Assembly: GCA_919901925.1 (NCBI GenBank)
Contig: CAKKQA010000199.1
Location: 1 to 32,566 of the forward strand
From: Omnitrophica bacterium GWA2_41_15
GTDB taxonomy: Bacteria; Omnitrophota; Gorgyraeia; Gygaellales; UBA12090
Length of the DNA stretch: 32,566 bases
Reading direction: 5' to 3'
The notes beneath the pieces are model-generated. The model was not told the DNA's origin. It ran no database searches and was given only the letters and a program-made list of their open reading frames with translations. This document shows, piece after piece, positions 7,370 through 15,513 of the stretch. The stretch's first letter is position 1; the number at the start of each line of letters is the position of its first letter. Both the position numbers and the translations under genes were made by a program.

Positions 7370-8143
7370 CTACAGCTTCTCCTGCACCCTCTTTATGCTC
7401 AATGCCTTGCCGCTTTTTACATCCACCTCAATAATCACTCCGCACAATTGTATATCATTTGTGGCGACTTCGAAACGCACAGGCATTCCGGTAAGAAACC
7501 TTTCGATAATCTTGGCCTTGTCCTGCCCGATAACCGAATCATACGGCCCGGTCATGCCTAATTCCGTAATATACGCTGTGCCCGCAGGCAATATTTTTTC
7601 ATCCGCGGTCTGAATATGCGTATGCGTGCCAACTACCGCGCTAACCTCTCCGTCGAGAAAATGGCCCATTGCCACCTTCTCGCTGGTTGCCTCGGCATGC
7701 ATATCCACAAAAATCAAATTTGTTTTTTTCTTCAGGTTAGGCAGTATATCCCGCACGGTTCTAAATGGGCAATCTATGGCCTGCATAAAAACCCTGCCCT
7801 GAAGGTTTATAACAGCCATATCCAAATTATTCTTATTCAATACTGTGTATCCCCCTCCGGGCAAACATGGGGCGAGGTTGGCGGGCCTGACAATACGCGG
7901 ATCTTCGATGATTTTTAAAACCTCCGGCCTTTTCCAGATGTGATCGCCTGTAGTCAGGCAATCGCATCCAGAATCAAAAAGTTCCTGCGCGACTTTGGGG
8001 GTTAAGCCGGAACCGCCGGCGGAGTTTTCAGCATTGGCAATCACAACATCGATGCCTTCGCTGTTTTTAAGGCGGGGGACAATCTCTTTAATCGCCTGCC
8101 TGCCGGGCGAGCCGACTATGTCTCCAATCATTAATATTTTCAT
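7370..8143 (-). CDS. ymdB: YmdB-type metallophosphoesterase
   Basis: This is a 257-residue protein of the TIGR00282/YmdB family. The two-metal phosphoesterase motifs are visible: GDIVGSPGR near the N-terminus, NAENSAGG, TTGDHIW, DMHAEATSEK and VGTHTHIQTAD. YmdB in Bacillus hydrolyses 2',3'-cyclic nucleotides and affects RNA turnover and motility/biofilm choice. The gene sits next to rny (RNase Y, ymdA), as in Firmicutes, which supports a shared RNA-metabolism role. A repeat element lies less than 10 bases before the ATG and no clear ribosome site remains, so translation may depend on rny read-through or the element's structure. Confidence 0.9.
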   Translation of the reverse strand: MKILMIGDIVGSPGRQAIKEIVPRLKNSEGIDVVIANAENSAGGSGLTPKVAQELFDSGCDCLTTGDHIWKRPEVLKIIEDPRIVRPANLAPCLPGGGYTVLNKNNLDMAVINLQGRVFMQAIDCPFRTVRDILPNLKKKTNLIFVDMHAEATSEKVAMGHFLDGEVSAVVGTHTHIQTADEKILPAGTAYITELGMTGPYDSVIGQDKAKIIERFLTGMPVRFEVATNDIQLCGVIIEVDVKSGKALSIKRVQEKL

Positions 8144-8152
8144 GTATCGTAC

Positions 8153-8304
8153 AGGGTTAAGGGTTAAGTGATAAGGGTTAAGGAAAAACCTATGATAAAT
8201 TCAGTAATTTAAGTTTTCTTTATTTTTTCTTTTCCCTTTTTCTTTTTTCCTTATCACTTAACCCTTACCACTTAACCCTCAATTAACCCTTACCGCTTAA
8301 CCCT
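8153..8304. repeat. GGGTTAA-rich intergenic palindrome, copy 2
   Basis: It has the same design as 7222-7369. The core ATGATAAATTCAGTAATTTA is identical to the core of the copy at 19345-19456. It fills the gap between ymdB and rny. Confidence 0.9.
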
Positions 8305-8323
8305 ACATTTAATTAAACTGAAT

Positions 8324-9877
8324 CTACTTTGCGTATTCAATTGCCCTGGTCTCTCGAATCACCGTTACTTTGATCTGCCCGGGATATTCCATATCTTCCT
8401 CTATTTTCTTGCGTATATCTCTAGCCAAATTTACCGCGTCGCTATCGTTAATCCTTTCCGGCTGGACGATTACCCGGATCTCTCTTCCCGCGTGGATCGC
8501 GTATGATTTTTCTACGCCCTTAAAAAGATTGGCGATAGATTCTAGTTTATCCAAACGTTTTACGTATGTTTCAAGTGTTTCCCTGCGCGCGCCGGGACGT
8601 GACGCGCTGATTGCGTCCGCGGCTATTGCCAAAACCCCTAAAAGGCTTTTAGGTTCGTGCTCTTCGTGATGCGTCTCGATCGCGGCAATCACCTCGTTGC
8701 TTTCGCCATATTTCTTCGCCAGTTCCGCTCCAATACGGGCGTGAGTGCCTTCGACCTGATGATCAACAGCCTTTCCTATATCATGCAACAGGCCTATCCT
8801 GCGGCTGACCCGGTAATCCAGCCCCAATTCAGACGCCATAAGCCCCATAAGAAAAGATACTTCCTTGGAATGCTGTAAAGCGTTCTGGCCGTAACTGGTC
8901 CTATATCGCAGCCTCCCTAAAAGCCTTACCAGCTCCGGATGCAGGCCGTGTATCCCGACGTCAAAAGCCGCCCTTTCGCCTTCCTCTTTAATCTTCTCGT
9001 CCATCTCGCGCTTAACCTTCTCGACAATCTCTTCTATCCTGCCCGGATGGATGCGGCCGTCGACCATCAATTTCTCCAGCGTAAGCCGGGCGATTTCCCT
9101 GCGCACGCTGTCAAAACCCGAAAGCGTTACCGCCTCGGGCGTATCGTCTATAATAACATCGACTCCGGTGGCCATTTCCAGCGCCCGGATGTTGCGCCCC
9201 TCACGGCCGATTATCCTGCCTTTCATCTCATCGCTGGGCAGGCTCACCACACAAACAGTTGACTCAACAGTATGTTCAACCGCGCAGCGCTGTATTGCCA
9301 TCGTTATAATTTCCGTTGCTTTCTTGGCGCTTCCTTCTTTTATTTCCTCTTCATTACGCTTGACCAAAACCGCTTTCTCATTACCCAGCTCTTCGGAAAT
9401 GCGCGCCAATAAAACCTGCTTGGCCTCTTCCGCGGTAAGGCTGGAGATTTTCTGCAGGCGCTCTTTCTCTTCGTTAAGTAAAGCGGCAAGCTGCCTGTCT
9501 TTTGCCTTCAGCGCTTCTTCAGTAGTATGAAGGGCTTCCGAGCGGGATTCTAACTCTTTTTCCTTTTTTTCAAGAAGAGTAACTCTTCGGTCGAGATTTT
9601 CTTCTTTTACAGCCATCCTTTTTTCCAGCCCATCGAGCTCCTGCCGTTTTTCCACGGTGGAACGCTCAAATTCCTGGCGAAGGCGGTGCATCATATCTTT
9701 ACCTTCAAGCTCTATTTCTCTACGAAGGGTTTCCGCCTCTTTTTTCGCCTGTTCGATTATTTGTTGTGCCTTGGTTTCCGCGTCTTGGATTTTCTGTTCG
9801 GCAAAATATTTCCTAAGGTAATATCCGACGCATAGCGATACCAACACGCCTACAATAAATATTATTATGGTTAACAT
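8324..9877 (-). CDS. rny: Ribonuclease Y
   Basis: This is a 517-residue membrane-anchored endoribonuclease that starts bulk mRNA decay. An N-terminal transmembrane helix (residues ~3-20) leads into a long Glu/Lys/Arg coiled coil (~25-190). The KH RNA-binding domain carries [15 protein letters not shown] (220-234). The HD domain has the metal-binding HS (336-337) and LLHDIGKA (HD at 365-366), then THHEEHEP. Length and domain order are standard. An AAGGGAGG site lies upstream of the ATG. ymdB follows it on the same strand, separated by the GGGTTAA palindrome. Confidence 0.97.
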   Translation of the reverse strand: MLTIIIFIVGVLVSLCVGYYLRKYFAEQKIQDAETKAQQIIEQAKKEAETLRREIELEGKDMMHRLRQEFERSTVEKRQELDGLEKRMAVKEENLDRRVTLLEKKEKELESRSEALHTTEEALKAKDRQLAALLNEEKERLQKISSLTAEEAKQVLLARISEELGNEKAVLVKRNEEEIKEGSAKKATEIITMAIQRCAVEHTVESTVCVVSLPSDEMKGRIIGREGRNIRALEMATGVDVIIDDTPEAVTLSGFDSVRREIARLTLEKLMVDGRIHPGRIEEIVEKVKREMDEKIKEEGERAAFDVGIHGLHPELVRLLGRLRYRTSYGQNALQHSKEVSFLMGLMASELGLDYRVSRRIGLLHDIGKAVDHQVEGTHARIGAELAKKYGESNEVIAAIETHHEEHEPKSLLGVLAIAADAISASRPGARRETLETYVKRLDKLESIANLFKGVEKSYAIHAGREIRVIVQPERINDSDAVNLARDIRKKIEEDMEYPGQIKVTVIRETRAIEYAK

Positions 9878-9925
9878 GATTGTTTATTCCTCCCTTATAA
9901 AAACACAGATGACTTTAGAAGCTGT

Positions 9926-10020
9926 CTTTGCGAGGAGCCGTCGTTTACACTGGCGACGAAGCAATCTCTAAAAACGAGTTTGTTTCGAACAGCCAAATGC
10001 GGCCTTCGCAAGAGCATCTG
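9926..10020. repeat. Degenerate TCATTGCGAGG-family element, copy B
   Basis: TCTTTGCGAGGAGCC, CGACGAAGCAATCTC, AAAACGAG and a decayed right arm (CTTCGCAAGAGCAT) follow the order of the intact copies. The arms no longer pair well. It lies between fau and rny. Confidence 0.65.
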
Positions 10021-10035
10021 CGCGTATTTTGTGCT

Positions 10036-10584
10036 TTAGGCGAAGAGGACTTTATCCACGCGGATATCGTGAGGCATACAGGCAGGTAGTTTTTTTAAAA
10101 CCTGGAATTTATAGGCAAGCCCTACTTTTGGAGTATCTTCAGGGACCGCATCCAAGAACCGGTCATAATAACCCATGCCTCGCCCCAGGCGGTTTCCTTT
10201 AAAATCAAAGGCAAGCCCCGGGACAATAACAACGTCGATCTTTTTTGAATCTATGGGCTTTTTATGTAGTGGTTCATGAATATCGTAAGCGCCTTTCTGA
10301 AAATGCTTTTTCTCCAATCCCGTAAGTAAACAGGGAATAATCTTTCTTGTCTTTATATCACAGGTAGGTACTGCCACGTTTTTGCCTAATTTAACTGCCT
10401 CTTCGATCATCCGGCGCGTCTGGACCTCGCCGTCATGCGCTATATAAAACATTACTGTTTTTGCTTGTTTAAAAAACTTCAACCTGAAGAGCTTACGCAT
10501 TATCTTCAGCGATATTGCTTGAGCCTCCTCCTTTTTTTGTGCTCTTAGTTTTGTTATCATTTGTGTTCGTAATGCCTGATTCAT
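10036..10584 (-). CDS. fau: 5-formyltetrahydrofolate cyclo-ligase
   Basis: This is a 182-residue protein when started at the ATG at 10584, which overlaps the iscU stop as ATGA. A longer frame to 10659 lies wholly inside iscU and is not needed. It uses ATP to convert 5-formyl-THF to 5,10-methenyl-THF. Family signatures are [25 protein letters not shown] (N-terminal), [26 protein letters not shown] (the nucleotide/folate loop) and the terminal DIRVDKVL. Overlap with iscU implies translational coupling. The nearby MetV-like gene is also folate-linked, so C1 metabolism may be the common theme. Confidence 0.93.
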   Translation of the reverse strand: MNQALRTQMITKLRAQKKEEAQAISLKIMRKLFRLKFFKQAKTVMFYIAHDGEVQTRRMIEEAVKLGKNVAVPTCDIKTRKIIPCLLTGLEKKHFQKGAYDIHEPLHKKPIDSKKIDVVIVPGLAFDFKGNRLGRGMGYYDRFLDAVPEDTPKVGLAYKFQVLKKLPACMPHDIRVDKVLFA

Positions 10585-10982
10585 TGCTGCTTTATATTCT
10601 GTTTTTTCCTGTAATCTTCGATTGCCGCTTTGAGGGCCTCTTCCGCCAGCACCGAACAATGCATCTTTATCGCCGGCAACCCTCCTAATGCTTCGGCAAC
10701 CGCTTTATTTGAAACCTTCAGGGCGTCATCTGTGCTTTTGCCCTTAATCATCTCGGTAACCATCGAGCTGGTTGCAATGGCAGCGCCACAACCAAAAGTC
10801 TTAAACCTAGTATTCACTATTATACCATTCTCTACTTTAATATACAATCTAAGGACGTCGCCACAGACAGGATTTCCGACATTTCCTATGCCATTGGCGT
10901 CTGAAAGCTCTCCGCAATTCCTTGGATGAAGAAAATGGTCCATTACTTTCTCTGAATATACACTACCGCTATCTTGTGCCAT
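10581..10982 (-). CDS. iscU: IscU/NifU-type Fe-S scaffold
   Basis: This is a 133-residue protein of the U-type scaffold family. All three cluster-binding Cys are present: [21 protein letters not shown] and [10 protein letters not shown], with the Asp after the first Cys. It builds Fe-S clusters with sulfur from a cysteine desulfurase and passes them to target proteins. An AAGGA site precedes the ATG. Unusually there is no iscS/nifS next to it; the upstream neighbour is a homing-endonuclease-like gene whose end overlaps the start by 14 bases. The desulfurase is probably elsewhere in the genome. The gene is intact. Confidence 0.93.
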   Translation of the reverse strand: MAQDSGSVYSEKVMDHFLHPRNCGELSDANGIGNVGNPVCGDVLRLYIKVENGIIVNTRFKTFGCGAAIATSSMVTEMIKGKSTDDALKVSNKAVAEALGGLPAIKMHCSVLAEEALKAAIEDYRKKQNIKQQ

Positions 10983-12009
10983 ACGCCATCCTTAAATTAC
11001 CATATTTTCGATTTCTATATTTAATGTTTTTCCTAACTCTTATCAAGCCATCTTTCATTCTTTGATGCTTAAGGAATGGCGAAAGCCAATCCAAAAGCTT
11101 CAACAAATCTCGCTTTTTATATACAGCCAATCGCCAGAAATCTTGATTTGTTTTGTATGCTTTATTAAGATGCAATTGATATTTTGATAAGTTCACCTTA
11201 CTGCCCTTTGGCCTGTCTAATGTCAGCTTTGCATTTATCCCTTTGTCACTCAATTTGCTCTGGATTTGAGATAATATATTCCTGTCATAAGTACCTACCC
11301 TCAAATAAGCGCAATTGTTACTGTGAATACCCAAGTCCCCTTCCGCATCTAAATAACCCGCAAAAAAAGAAAAGAAACACCGATTGTTTCGTAATATCCA
11401 AGGCCTAATCATGTCTTTCTTCTCTAACAAAAAGCTAAAAGAATCGTTAAGGGCACACTGAATTCTAATAACCTTTGCTGCATCTCTTTTGGTTATCCGA
11501 ACATAGCCATATTTTTTAAATAAATTCTTAATTAAAACTATTTGATCCAGAATGGCGGAACCACACTCTACTGAAATAATTTTTCCGTTTTTCTCATACT
11601 TTTTAACGAATAAATCGCCTAGCCGGAAACCTACAAGATATGCTTTTTCGATCAAATCTCCTCTGAAATTTTGCTTGGGATATTTGATATGCGCTTCTGA
11701 AATATCTCTAATCTTGATTTGATATTCTTTTAACCTATTTAGTATAGTGCTGTTACTGCATGAATATTCCCGGGCTATCTGAAAACTTGTTTTCTTTTCC
11801 TTTGTATATAAAAATCTTAATCTATCTTTAGGGATGTCCAATTTAACCGACATTGAAGGACGTACTTTAATCTTGTGCTGGTGGAGTTTTCTCTGTATGG
11901 TGGTTGCGCCACAATTATAAACTTTAGCTAAACGACGAACTGAAAAATTATGATTTTCGTATAACTCGCTCATCTGATTCTCATCTATATTAACTTGTCC
12001 TTTACTCAT
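10969..12009 (-). CDS. LAGLIDADG-type homing endonuclease with HTH repeats
   Basis: This is a 346-residue protein started at the ATG at 12009, which overlaps the stop of the preceding gene (TGATG). Two N-terminal helix-turn-helix repeats are visible: [20 protein letters not shown] and [19 protein letters not shown], each followed by a short basic linker. The rest matches a LAGLIDADG endonuclease core, with degenerate helices [12 protein letters not shown] and [12 protein letters not shown] and a C-terminal [18 protein letters not shown] segment. The first helix lacks an acidic residue at the usual last position, where the second has Glu; activity is uncertain. It lies between the MetV-like gene and iscU in a tight run with overlaps at both ends. 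It could equally be a WhiA/DOD-like DNA-binding regulator. Confidence 0.75.
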   Translation of the reverse strand: MSKGQVNIDENQMSELYENHNFSVRRLAKVYNCGATTIQRKLHQHKIKVRPSMSVKLDIPKDRLRFLYTKEKKTSFQIAREYSCSNSTILNRLKEYQIKIRDISEAHIKYPKQNFRGDLIEKAYLVGFRLGDLFVKKYEKNGKIISVECGSAILDQIVLIKNLFKKYGYVRITKRDAAKVIRIQCALNDSFSFLLEKKDMIRPWILRNNRCFFSFFAGYLDAEGDLGIHSNNCAYLRVGTYDRNILSQIQSKLSDKGINAKLTLDRPKGSKVNLSKYQLHLNKAYKTNQDFWRLAVYKKRDLLKLLDWLSPFLKHQRMKDGLIRVRKNIKYRNRKYGNLRMAYGTR

Positions 12010-12668
12010 CAACTCTGTCCACTTAGAATTAATCTATGCGGTTTTATCGTCTTCCTATGGTCTTTAGGGGCAGAAATCTCTTTCATCTTTTCCAGCTTGC
12101 CCTTTTTCTCTAACTCGCGGTAGATAAGGACCCAGGCGCAATCCTTGTCCCTGTCCACCTCGCATTTACCCTTTATCATACCACCGCAGGGGCCGTTTAG
12201 CAACCCCTTTGAACAGCGGGTCAGCGGGCAGATACAGCCGGTTTTATCCAAAATGCACTCCCCGCAATTTGAACACACTTCAAAGAAATCTCCCTTGGCA
12301 TCGACGAGCGTGCCAAACATCGAATTCAACGCCGGCAAAACATCCAATCCGAAACGATCGTTTTCTTTAACAGATTGCACGCCCAAACCGCAAGACATCA
12401 CTAAGGCCGCATCGCTTGCTTTTAACGCCGCGATGTTCTTGGCAAAGGCGGTCTTTATCTGCGAAGCCATGCAAGGAGCATCAGGAATCGCGCAGGCAGT
12501 AACTTCTTTTCCTTGCGATTGCAGGTATTCTTTCATCTGCGCTACCTCTGATTCTCCGCCGGTCTTACAAGTCGTCGCGCATTCTCCGCAGCCGACCAAA
12601 AACACGCGCTTGAATTTCTCAAGCATCTTCAAAATTTCTTCCTCTGATTTTTTCTGGGTAACAATCAT
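12009..12668 (-). CDS. MetV-like methylene-THF reductase C-terminal-domain protein
   Basis: This is a 219-residue protein of the 'methylenetetrahydrofolate reductase C-terminal domain' family (MetV). Many cysteines are arranged as VGCGECATTCKTGG near the N-terminus, IPDAPCMASQ, then CSNCGECILDKTGCICPLTRC and GLLNGPCGG. This pattern is known from the MetV partner of MetF in acetogens and other anaerobes, where it probably binds Fe-S or zinc. It is expected to take part in C1/folate chemistry as a complex subunit. No metF is seen in the window. It is co-directional with iscU and fau. The family call is firm; its exact partner is unknown. Confidence 0.85.
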   Translation of the reverse strand: MIVTQKKSEEEILKMLEKFKRVFLVGCGECATTCKTGGESEVAQMKEYLQSQGKEVTACAIPDAPCMASQIKTAFAKNIAALKASDAALVMSCGLGVQSVKENDRFGLDVLPALNSMFGTLVDAKGDFFEVCSNCGECILDKTGCICPLTRCSKGLLNGPCGGMIKGKCEVDRDKDCAWVLIYRELEKKGKLEKMKEISAPKDHRKTIKPHRLILSGQS

Positions 12669-12694
12669 TTTGGGTTGAAAGGTTATGCTTCTAT

Positions 12695-13636
12695 TTACTT
12701 GTTTACTTTACACTCTTCCTCTGAAATAACCCCGCCTGTCCTCGCTGTAAAAATCTTTGTACCGCTTATGCCGCAATTAGAAGGTTTCGCCACTATTTCA
12801 TATCCAGTATCGCTCAGATTCAGAGAATAAACATAACCTGCGAACGCCGAGCCATTAGTAACCTGCTTTGGATAGACCTGCTTCGTACCTCTAAGTTCTA
12901 ATTCATCCTTGGGATACTTTCCTTTTGCGGATTTATATGCCTCTGCCGTTTGAGAAATTATTCTTACGGTTGATTGGGCAACCATATCATCGCCCATAGC
13001 ATCCATCTTTTGCTTTAAGCTATGCTTTAAGCTATTTGGAATTACCATAGGCGCTACTTGCGCACAAACGAACAGTAGAATCCATGGCGCCACAAAAAAA
13101 GCAAACACCGTTCTTACTGTGCCCATTTTATGAATCTTTTTATAACCGATAAATCCAACTACGGTGCCCCAAATTCCACTAATCAACACTCCAAAAAATG
13201 GAATAACAGCCCAAAGGTATGCGGCAGAAGCATACGCGCATATATTAAGCGTCCCCTTAAAACCGCCTTTACCCCGAAACAACAACACAAATAAATGCAT
13301 AAAGGCTGAAACGATATATAAGAATACCACCGCCGCGGGTATCTGCAAAAGATTGGCCCAAGAAAATAGCTTAGGAGCTAATTGAGGCAGTAATTTATTA
13401 ACAAATACTGCCCGCAACAATAATGAAAAAAACAACAAGTTGAAACAGGCAACCAACATATAAACAATCCAGCAAAAATAAACAGGAGCGAAATTGTCTT
13501 TGCCGGTGTCCAGCCTGCTAAAAAAATCCTGGGGATGGAATAAAACTTGTTTTACTGTCCCCACAAAAGCCTTTAAAAAACCTATCTCTTTTCTTTGCAA
13601 CCACGGAACTGGAGTATTTTGGTTTTGTTCTTCCAT
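12695..13636 (-). CDS. Yip1-domain membrane protein with pseudopilin-like tail
   Basis: This is a 313-residue protein. After a cytoplasmic N-terminus with a FLKAFVGTVKQVLFHPQDFF segment typical of bacterial Yip1-family proteins, there are about five hydrophobic segments between residues 45 and 205 (for example WIVYMLVACFNLLFFSLLL and FFVAPWILLFVCAQVAPMVI). Residues ~215-313 are soluble: a helix RIISQTAEAYKSAKGKYP, then GYVYSLNLSDTGYEIVA and FTARTGGVISEEEC. This resembles the globular part of type II pseudopilins, including the 'AEAYKSAKGKYP' helix, but without a prepilin cleavage site. GAGGAGG lies six bases before the ATG. The function is unknown; envelope traffic or signalling is a guess. 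Confidence 0.7.
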   Translation of the reverse strand: MEEQNQNTPVPWLQRKEIGFLKAFVGTVKQVLFHPQDFFSRLDTGKDNFAPVYFCWIVYMLVACFNLLFFSLLLRAVFVNKLLPQLAPKLFSWANLLQIPAAVVFLYIVSAFMHLFVLLFRGKGGFKGTLNICAYASAAYLWAVIPFFGVLISGIWGTVVGFIGYKKIHKMGTVRTVFAFFVAPWILLFVCAQVAPMVIPNSLKHSLKQKMDAMGDDMVAQSTVRIISQTAEAYKSAKGKYPKDELELRGTKQVYPKQVTNGSAFAGYVYSLNLSDTGYEIVAKPSNCGISGTKIFTARTGGVISEEECKVNK

Positions 13637-13656
13637 GAGCGCCTCCTCTTTTTCTG

Positions 13657-15003
13657 CTATCCCTTCTTATCCCCGCGTAGCTTCTCTAAACGCTGCTTTA
13701 TCTTCGCCTCATAGCCGTTTTCCGTCGGCTCATAGTATTTTTTATCCGACGGGATATACTCCTGATTCACATAATGATCTTTAAAATCGTGGGCGTATTT
13801 ATATCCTACGCCGTGGCCGAGCTCTTTAGCTGCGGAGTAACTTTTGTCGCGCAAATGCTGCGGCACCTCAAGCAGCCTGCCTTTTTCGACATCCTCAGTG
13901 GCTCGTTCTATCGCCAGATAGCTTGCGTTTGACTTCGGCGCGCAGGCAACATAAATTGTAGCCTGCGACAAAGGGATGCGGCATTCCGGCATGCCGATAA
14001 ACTCAACCGCAGTAAGGGCGTTATTGGCAACAATCAACGCCTGCGGATCGGCATTGCCCACATCTTCGCTCGCGCAGATACATATCCGGCGGGCGATAAA
14101 ACGGGGGTCTTCTCCGGCGTAAAGCATTTTTGCCAGCCAATAAACCGCGGCATCAGGATCTGTGCCGCGCATACTTTTGATAAATGCCGAGATGGTATCG
14201 TAATGGCCGTCTTCCTTGCGGTCGTAGAGGACTTGTTTCCTTTGTATGGATTCCTCTGCCTGCGCTAAGCCGAAATTGATTGAGCCGGCCTTATCTTTTT
14301 GCGTGGTGAGTATCCCGACCTCTAACGCGTTTAACGCCCGTCGAGCATCGCCATCGCAGGCTTGAGCAAGAAATTCAAGCGCATACTTTTCCGCCTTTAT
14401 ATTTAAAGAGCCGAATCCTCTTTCTTTATCTTTGATCGCGTTATTCAGGATAGCCAATATTTCATCCTTTGTCAAGGTTTTAAGCTCGAAGACAAGGCTG
14501 CGCGACAAAAGCGGCGAGATGATATAAAAAAACGGGTTATAAATCGTGGCGCCGATTAAGATTACATTGGCCTCTTCGACGTCAGGCAAAAGCACGTCTT
14601 GCTGGGCCTTGTTAAAACGGTGTATCTCGTCGATAAAAAGCACTGTCTTATGGCCCCGCGCTTTTAGCTTTTTTGCCTGTGAGATTATTTTACGCAGTTC
14701 CTCGACATTAGAAGTAGTGGCGTTGACGTAGACAAATTCGGATTTTGTCTGCGCGGCAATGCAATAAGCCAAAGAAGTCTTGCCTGTCCCCGGAGGGCCG
14801 AACAAAATCAATGATACTAAACGGTCAGCCTCAACTGCCCGGCGCAAAAGCTTGCCGGGGGCAATAACGTGCTTTTGGCCGAAAACCTCGTCTAAAATCC
14901 TCGGCCGCATACGCACTGCCAATGGTAAATCTTTGGTATTTATGGGGATTTGTTCATGGGGAAACAGGTCGGTATTTTCTTGTTCTTTAAGCTTACTGCA
15001 CAT
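13657..15003 (-). CDS. rarA: Replication-associated recombination protein A (RarA/MgsA)
   Basis: This is a 448-residue AAA+ ATPase when started at the ATG at 15003 (MCSKLKEQ). The upstream GTG extension begins inside a palindromic repeat and is unlikely. Visible features are LAVRMRPRILDEVFGQKHV, Walker A GPPGTGKTS, Walker B VLFIDEIHRFNKAQQD, a sensor region LIGATIYNPFF, then GDARRALNALE and the C-terminal tetramerisation domain with DPDAAVYWLAKML and DVGNADPQ. RarA acts at stalled replication forks with SSB. The usual sensor ATTENPSF reads ATIYNPFF. It is preceded by a long repeat-rich gap holding the likely 6S RNA. Confidence 0.95.
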   Translation of the reverse strand: MCSKLKEQENTDLFPHEQIPINTKDLPLAVRMRPRILDEVFGQKHVIAPGKLLRRAVEADRLVSLILFGPPGTGKTSLAYCIAAQTKSEFVYVNATTSNVEELRKIISQAKKLKARGHKTVLFIDEIHRFNKAQQDVLLPDVEEANVILIGATIYNPFFYIISPLLSRSLVFELKTLTKDEILAILNNAIKDKERGFGSLNIKAEKYALEFLAQACDGDARRALNALEVGILTTQKDKAGSINFGLAQAEESIQRKQVLYDRKEDGHYDTISAFIKSMRGTDPDAAVYWLAKMLYAGEDPRFIARRICICASEDVGNADPQALIVANNALTAVEFIGMPECRIPLSQATIYVACAPKSNASYLAIERATEDVEKGRLLEVPQHLRDKSYSAAKELGHGVGYKYAHDFKDHYVNQEYIPSDKKYYEPTENGYEAKIKQRLEKLRGDKKG

Positions 15004-15025
15004 ACTGCTCTCGTATATTTGGTGC

Positions 15026-15056
15026 TGTAGTGACAGCACAGTGTGCTGTCACTACA
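15026..15056. repeat. 31-bp palindrome, copy 2 (upstream of rarA)
   Basis: TGTAGTGACAGCAC, short centre, GTGCTGTCACTACA. It is the partner of the copy at 5937-5967. The differing bases change symmetrically on both arms, so both copies keep full pairing. Confidence 0.9.
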
Positions 15057-15112
15057 ATGATTGGCGATGAAGCTATAACGTTAGCTTCTGATGTGATCTA
15101 TCGGAATTGTTT

Positions 15113-15291
15113 ACCCTCCTACACCCTTCAACATACGAACGATGGCAGGGCTTCGGAGGGTTATTTGCCGCTTTGCAGGATGATTGTGTTCTTCCGCCTA
15201 CACCCTTCGAAGCCGCAACACTGATAAGGCTACGGCGGATTGTCCCGCCTTCCCGCCTATGGCGGGATCCGCCAAAGGCGTGATCGGCGGA
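15113..15291. repeat. Cluster of three G/C-rich hairpins
   Basis: 15113-15161 is ACCCTCC...GGAGGGT and 15193-15239 is TCCGCC...GGCGGA. Both contain CCTACACCCTTC after the left arm, so they are related units with compensating stem changes. 15244-15291 holds a third unit with CCCGCC / GGCGGG and CCGCC / GGCGG pairings. The cluster sits just 3' of the likely 6S RNA and 5' of rarA. I see no gene. Confidence 0.75.
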
Positions 15292-15293
15292 AC

Positions 15294-15467
15294 AAAAAAA
15301 TCCCCGCGCATTGCCGTGGGACTGATTGTCTGAACCCCTTGTTCAGGTGGGCGCCTCCTCTTAACAGCTATCGCTGAAAAGAGAGTCCGGCTCCCGTTTA
15401 TAATTTGTTGGTTCAACTATTTTCTAGTCCTCACGAGCACGGCAGGGATAAGTTCTCTGTTTGCTCT
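15294..15467 (-). ncRNA. ssrS: 6S RNA (ssrS), likely
   Basis: On the minus strand a ~174-nt transcript can be read from just after a good promoter to a run of seven T at 15300-15294. The 3' part contains CACCTGAACAAGGGGTTCAG, close to the hairpin in the 3' strand of the 6S central bubble. The 3' end (AGTCCCACGGCA, then GCGGGGAT) pairs with the 5' end (ATCCC, TGCCGTG, GAGGACT) to make a long closing stem. The middle forms an apical stem CTCTTTTCAGC-GATA-GCTGTTAAGAG. Length, stem-bubble-stem plan and the adjacent rarA fit 6S RNA, which binds sigma70 RNA polymerase by mimicking an open promoter. No protein frame is plausible here. A covariance-model search would settle it. Confidence 0.78.
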
Positions 15468-15473
15468 ATTTAA

Positions 15474-15501
15474 AGTATACCACATGCTATTATAAAAGCA
15501 A
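15474..15501 (-). promoter_or_regulatory. sigma70-type promoter of the 6S RNA
   Basis: On the minus strand TTGCTT (15501-15496), 16 bases, TATACT (15479-15474). The expected start is at about 15467. It lies just after the pheT stop codon and faces into the ncRNA. Confidence 0.7.
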
Positions 15502-15513
15502 GCCTAAGCACTT

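Noticed and set aside
10585-10659. 25-residue N-terminal extension of Fau
   Set aside because: It lies inside iscU in another frame. The ATGA overlap start at 10584 matches the family.
15198-15416. A 72-codon minus-strand open frame in the pheT-rarA gap
   Set aside because: It lies over the likely 6S RNA and a hairpin cluster, resembles no protein and has no ribosome site.
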